Source: JACKBJ01 sp964549495 (GTDB lineage Bacteria; Chloroflexota; Anaerolineae; Epilineales; Epilineaceae). From it: DNA of 24,263 nucleotides. Position numbers and translations under genes: made by a program. The DNA lies in assembly GCA_964549495.1 (NCBI GenBank), contig CAZJWJ010000082.1, forward strand, positions 1 through 24,263, given 5' to 3'. Below are positions 21,735 to 24,263 of the stretch, one piece after another (the first letter of the stretch is position 1; every line of letters begins with the position of its first letter). The notes under the pieces were generated by a model, which worked only from the letters and a program-made list of their open reading frames with translations, was not told the DNA's origin and searched no databases.

Positions 21735-24079
21735 TCGGGAACGAAGATCGGGATGACGGCCAGGGCCACGATCATCACCACGATGGCCAAGGGCAGACCG
21801 GCCCGCACGAAGTCCTTGAAGCGGTAGCCGCCCGGGCCCATCACCAGCACGTTGGCCGGATGGCCGACCGGGCTGAAGAAGCTGGCCGAGGAGGCCACCG
21901 CGATGGTCATCATCAGGCGCTGCAAGCCTACATCGGGCGCTCCGGCGGCGCTGATGGCGATGGGCGCCAGGAGCACCGCCACGGCCGGGTTGGGCATGAC
22001 CTGGCTGGCCAGGGCGGCGGCGGTGAAGAGCCCGGCCATGATGGCCAACTCGCCATAGCCCCCGATGAGCGCCATCATGCCACCGGCCAGCCAGGCCGCC
22101 GCGCCACTCTCCTGCATGGCGATGCCCAGGGGCAGCATGCCGGCGATCAGGAAGACGGCCGGCCATTGGATGTTCCGGTAAGCCTCCTCCATGCTCAAAC
22201 AGCCGGTCAGCACCATCATCAGGGCCCCGAAGACGGCCGCCAGGGCGATGGGCACCCCCAGCAGCACCGCGGGCAGGATGACCCCCAAGACGAAGATGGC
22301 CGCCGCCAGCGGCGCCTTCTCGATGCGCGGCTCTTCCTGGACCTCCTCGGTCAGCACCAGGAAGTCCGGCTGGCGAGCCAATCGCTCCAGGTTGCGTCGC
22401 CGGCCGTAGAGCAGCAGGGCGTCGCCAAAGCGCAGGGGGATGTCCTTGACCCGCTGGCGCAGGGCCCGGCCCTCGCGCCAAATGGCCAGCACCGTCAGGC
22501 CCGTCTCCTCGCGGAAGTCCAGCTCGCGCAGGGTCTTGCCGACCAGGCTGGTCTGCGGCGCCAGGGCCACCTCGGCCAGGCCGACCCGGTCGCTCTCGAG
22601 CTGGCGCAGGTCGGGCTGGGTCTCCAGGTCCATCTCCAGGCCCTGGTAGCCCTGCAGGACCTCCAGCTGATCGGGCCGGCACTTGACCAGCAGGTGATCG
22701 CCGGCCGCGACGCGGGTCTCCGGATCGGGCATGAGCTGGCTGTCGCCCGCGTGCAGGATGCCGACCACGGTCAGTCCGAAGCGCTCGAGGTGCAGCTGGC
22801 CCAGGCGCCGGCCGGCGATGGGCGAATGCTCGTCGACCCGGCCGACGAAGAGGTTGCGCCCCAGGCCGAAGCGCGAGGCCGCTTCCTGGCTGCTGGCCTC
22901 CTCGACCGCGCTGAAGTCCGGGCTCTCGGCCATGGCCTCGATGCGCTCGCGCGGTCCCTGGACCAGCAAGAGATCGCCGACCTGCAGCCGCTGGAACTGC
23001 ACGTCGACCACCAGCGGCTCTCCGGCGCGCCGGATGTCGAGCACGAAGGCGCCGAAGCGCTGGCGAAAGTCCAGCTCGGCCAGGCTCCGGTCGACCACGG
23101 ATGCGCCACGCGCCACGCGGATGGAGGCCAGGTCGAGGTCGCGGGCGATCAGGGAGCCAACCTCCGGGTCGTCGTCGACCAGGAAGATGTGCTGGCGGCC
23201 TTGCAGGAACCGAAGGGTGCGCGGCCGGCCCTTGACCACCAGACGGTCGCCGGCTTGCAGCCGGACCTGGGCCTCGGGCGCCAGGATGGTCTCGCCCTGG
23301 CGCACGATGGCCATGACGTTCAGGCTCAGGGCCTGGCCGAAGCGGCTGTCGGCCAGGGTCTTGCCCGCCAGGGGCGAGCCTTCGGGCAGGCGCAGCGTGA
23401 AGAGCCGCGAGCGGATCTCGTAATGCTCGGTCGAGGGCTCGTCGGCGCCCATGCGCGCCAGGTCGCGATCGGGCAGCAGGCGCCGGCCAAAGGCGACCAT
23501 GTAGAGGATGCCGACTACGGTCACCGCCAGGCCGACGGGCGTGTAGTCGAACATGCCGAAGGCCAGATCGGGGTCGACGGCGGCCAGCTCTTCGGCCAGG
23601 AGCAGGTTGGGCGGGGTGCCGATGAGGGTCAGCATGCCGCCCAGGAGGGTGGCGAAGGAGAGCGGCATCAGGAGGCGCGACGGCGACATGCCCTGGCGGC
23701 GGGCGATGTCCATCAGGGCCGGCATGAGCAGGGCGGCCACGCCGACGTTGTTCATCACCGAGCTGAGCAGGGCGGCGACGATCATCAGCACCAGGATCAG
23801 GGAGGCTTCGCCGCCGCGGGCCATGCGGCGGATCTGGCGGCCCAGGATGCCGGCGACGCCGGTGCGCGAGAGGCCGCCGGAGAGGATGAAGACGGCCCAG
23901 ATGGTGATGACGGCCGGATTGGAGAAGCCGCTGAAGGCTTGTTCGGCCGAGACCTGGCCGGTGAGGCCGAGGGCGACCAGGACGATGAGCGCGACGACGT
24001 CGATGCGCAGGCGCTCGGTGACGAATAGCCACATGGCCAGGCCCAGGATGGCCAGGACGATGGCGATGTCGAGGGTCAT
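21731..24079 (-). CDS. SLC13/DASS-type membrane transporter with four RCK_C (TrkA-C) domains
   Basis: A 782-residue inner-membrane transporter of the divalent anion:Na+ symporter type, possibly for sulfate, dicarboxylates or related anions. The first membrane half (1 to ~200) has SNPAVITIWAVFILSGGLSR, MNNVGVAALLMP and LIGTPPNLLLAEE. The second (~588-782) has the QVMPNPAVAVLLAPI block and SPVGHPANVLVMGPGGYRF. Between them is a ~365-residue cytosolic insert with four RCK_C repeats at about 226-292, 317-383, 409-474 and 500-566. Each repeat ends in a GD turn (LQAGDRLVVKG, LQVGDLLLVQG, VAAGDHLLVKC, LRFGDALLLYG). Most relatives have two RCK_C domains and about 600 residues. ATG 24079 has GAGGAG 5 nt upstream. 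It is first in an ATGA-coupled operon. RCK_C domains bind small ligands such as cyclic dinucleotides in some transporters. Confidence 0.93.
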   Translation of the reverse strand: MTLDIAIVLAILGLAMWLFVTERLRIDVVALIVLVALGLTGQVSAEQAFSGFSNPAVITIWAVFILSGGLSRTGVAGILGRQIRRMARGGEASLILVLMIVAALLSSVMNNVGVAALLMPALMDIARRQGMSPSRLLMPLSFATLLGGMLTLIGTPPNLLLAEELAAVDPDLAFGMFDYTPVGLAVTVVGILYMVAFGRRLLPDRDLARMGADEPSTEHYEIRSRLFTLRLPEGSPLAGKTLADSRFGQALSLNVMAIVRQGETILAPEAQVRLQAGDRLVVKGRPRTLRFLQGRQHIFLVDDDPEVGSLIARDLDLASIRVARGASVVDRSLAELDFRQRFGAFVLDIRRAGEPLVVDVQFQRLQVGDLLLVQGPRERIEAMAESPDFSAVEEASSQEAASRFGLGRNLFVGRVDEHSPIAGRRLGQLHLERFGLTVVGILHAGDSQLMPDPETRVAAGDHLLVKCRPDQLEVLQGYQGLEMDLETQPDLRQLESDRVGLAEVALAPQTSLVGKTLRELDFREETGLTVLAIWREGRALRQRVKDIPLRFGDALLLYGRRRNLERLARQPDFLVLTEEVQEEPRIEKAPLAAAIFVLGVILPAVLLGVPIALAAVFGALMMVLTGCLSMEEAYRNIQWPAVFLIAGMLPLGIAMQESGAAAWLAGGMMALIGGYGELAIMAGLFTAAALASQVMPNPAVAVLLAPIAISAAGAPDVGLQRLMMTIAVASSASFFSPVGHPANVLVMGPGGYRFKDFVRAGLPLAIVVMIVALAVIPIFVPE

Positions 24080-24144
24080 GTGCGCTCCTCGGACGGCCGG
24101 CGGCGCGGGTGGGTCGCATGGTCGACGACCGGGATGATCATCGG

Positions 24145-24173
24145 ATCTTAGGGAGGTCGGCCGGCGGCGTCAA
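24145..24173 (-). promoter_or_regulatory. Promoter of the transporter/S41 operon
   Basis: On the minus strand: TTGACG (24173-24168), exactly 17 nt, TAAGAT (24150-24145), 65 nt before ATG 24079. The -35 matches consensus at five of six positions and the -10 at four. Confidence 0.5.
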
Positions 24174-24245
24174 CGCGGGGCAGGGCGATTGCAAAGTCGT
24201 CAGCAAAATAGAAGGCCCATCGAGTAAGCTTCTCGTCCGGCAAGA

Positions 24246-24263
24246 ACGAGAGGAGAGCAAACT
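24246..24263 (+). promoter_or_regulatory. Probable ribosome binding site of a gene starting beyond the window
   Basis: The window ends aacgagaggagagcaaact. AGGAG at 24251-24255 would have correct spacing to a start codon just past 24263. The AT-richer leader before it (24190-24225) fits the 5' region of a rightward gene divergent from the transporter operon. Confidence 0.35.

Noticed and set aside
21722..24028. Long plus-strand frame opposite the SLC13 transporter
   Set aside because: It is a Gln/His/Asp-rich shadow with no motifs; the minus strand encodes clear membrane segments and RCK_C domains.

Overview
The window is a GC-rich piece of what looks like an uncultivated Chloroflexota genome. 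The lineage call rests on three secreted-protein genes that carry Pro/Thr-rich linkers and/or the IYLPL-type motif common in Chloroflexota surface proteins, on a BTAD-type (SARP-like) regulator, and on gene-family content. It is an inference from style, not from a marker gene. A 10-N spacer inside a gene shows that the sequence is a draft scaffold.

Layout. 1-228: C-terminal end of a surface protein with an IYLPL tail and an in-frame TGA. 393-3947 (+): a Ca2+/cation antiporter followed by a large Ski2-like/DUF3516 helicase that the N spacer splits artificially. 3987-4589 (-): a lone Uma2-type nuclease-fold protein. 4831-6917 (+): a zinc-binding C-methyltransferase coupled by an ATGA overlap to a DPM1-like glycosyltransferase. 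6996-7790 (-): another SAM methyltransferase with a puzzling upstream in-frame extension. 8070-11647: a compositionally different block with a 640-nt gene-poor stretch, a Cys-rich secreted protein and a von Willebrand A (vWA) surface protein.

11740-17206 (-): the most coherent system here, a polyhydroxyalkanoate (PHA) cluster. In transcription order it encodes a BTAD/SARP regulator, a phasin-like protein with a short extra N-terminal domain, a phasin, PhaE, PhaC (class III synthase, complete Cys-Asp-His triad) and a PhaB/FabG-like reductase, ending in a convincing intrinsic terminator. Regulator and first granule-like protein overlap by ATGA, as do phaE and phaC. The phasin-phaE gap holds a probable 180-bp MITE and a perfect 32-bp palindrome. 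No thiolase (PhaA) is in the window, so acetoacetyl-CoA must come from elsewhere.

17469-20405 (+): a secreted subtilisin-like protease with a roughly 190-residue Pro/Thr tail, divergent from the PHA regulator. 20551-24079 (-): a three-gene ATGA-coupled operon made of a SLC13/DASS-type transporter with four (not two) RCK_C domains, a 96-residue unknown protein and an S41-type protease-like protein, preceded by a good sigma70-like promoter. The last bases of the window look like the leader and ribosome binding site of a rightward gene starting just outside. No tRNA, rRNA, CRISPR array or intact transposase gene was seen.
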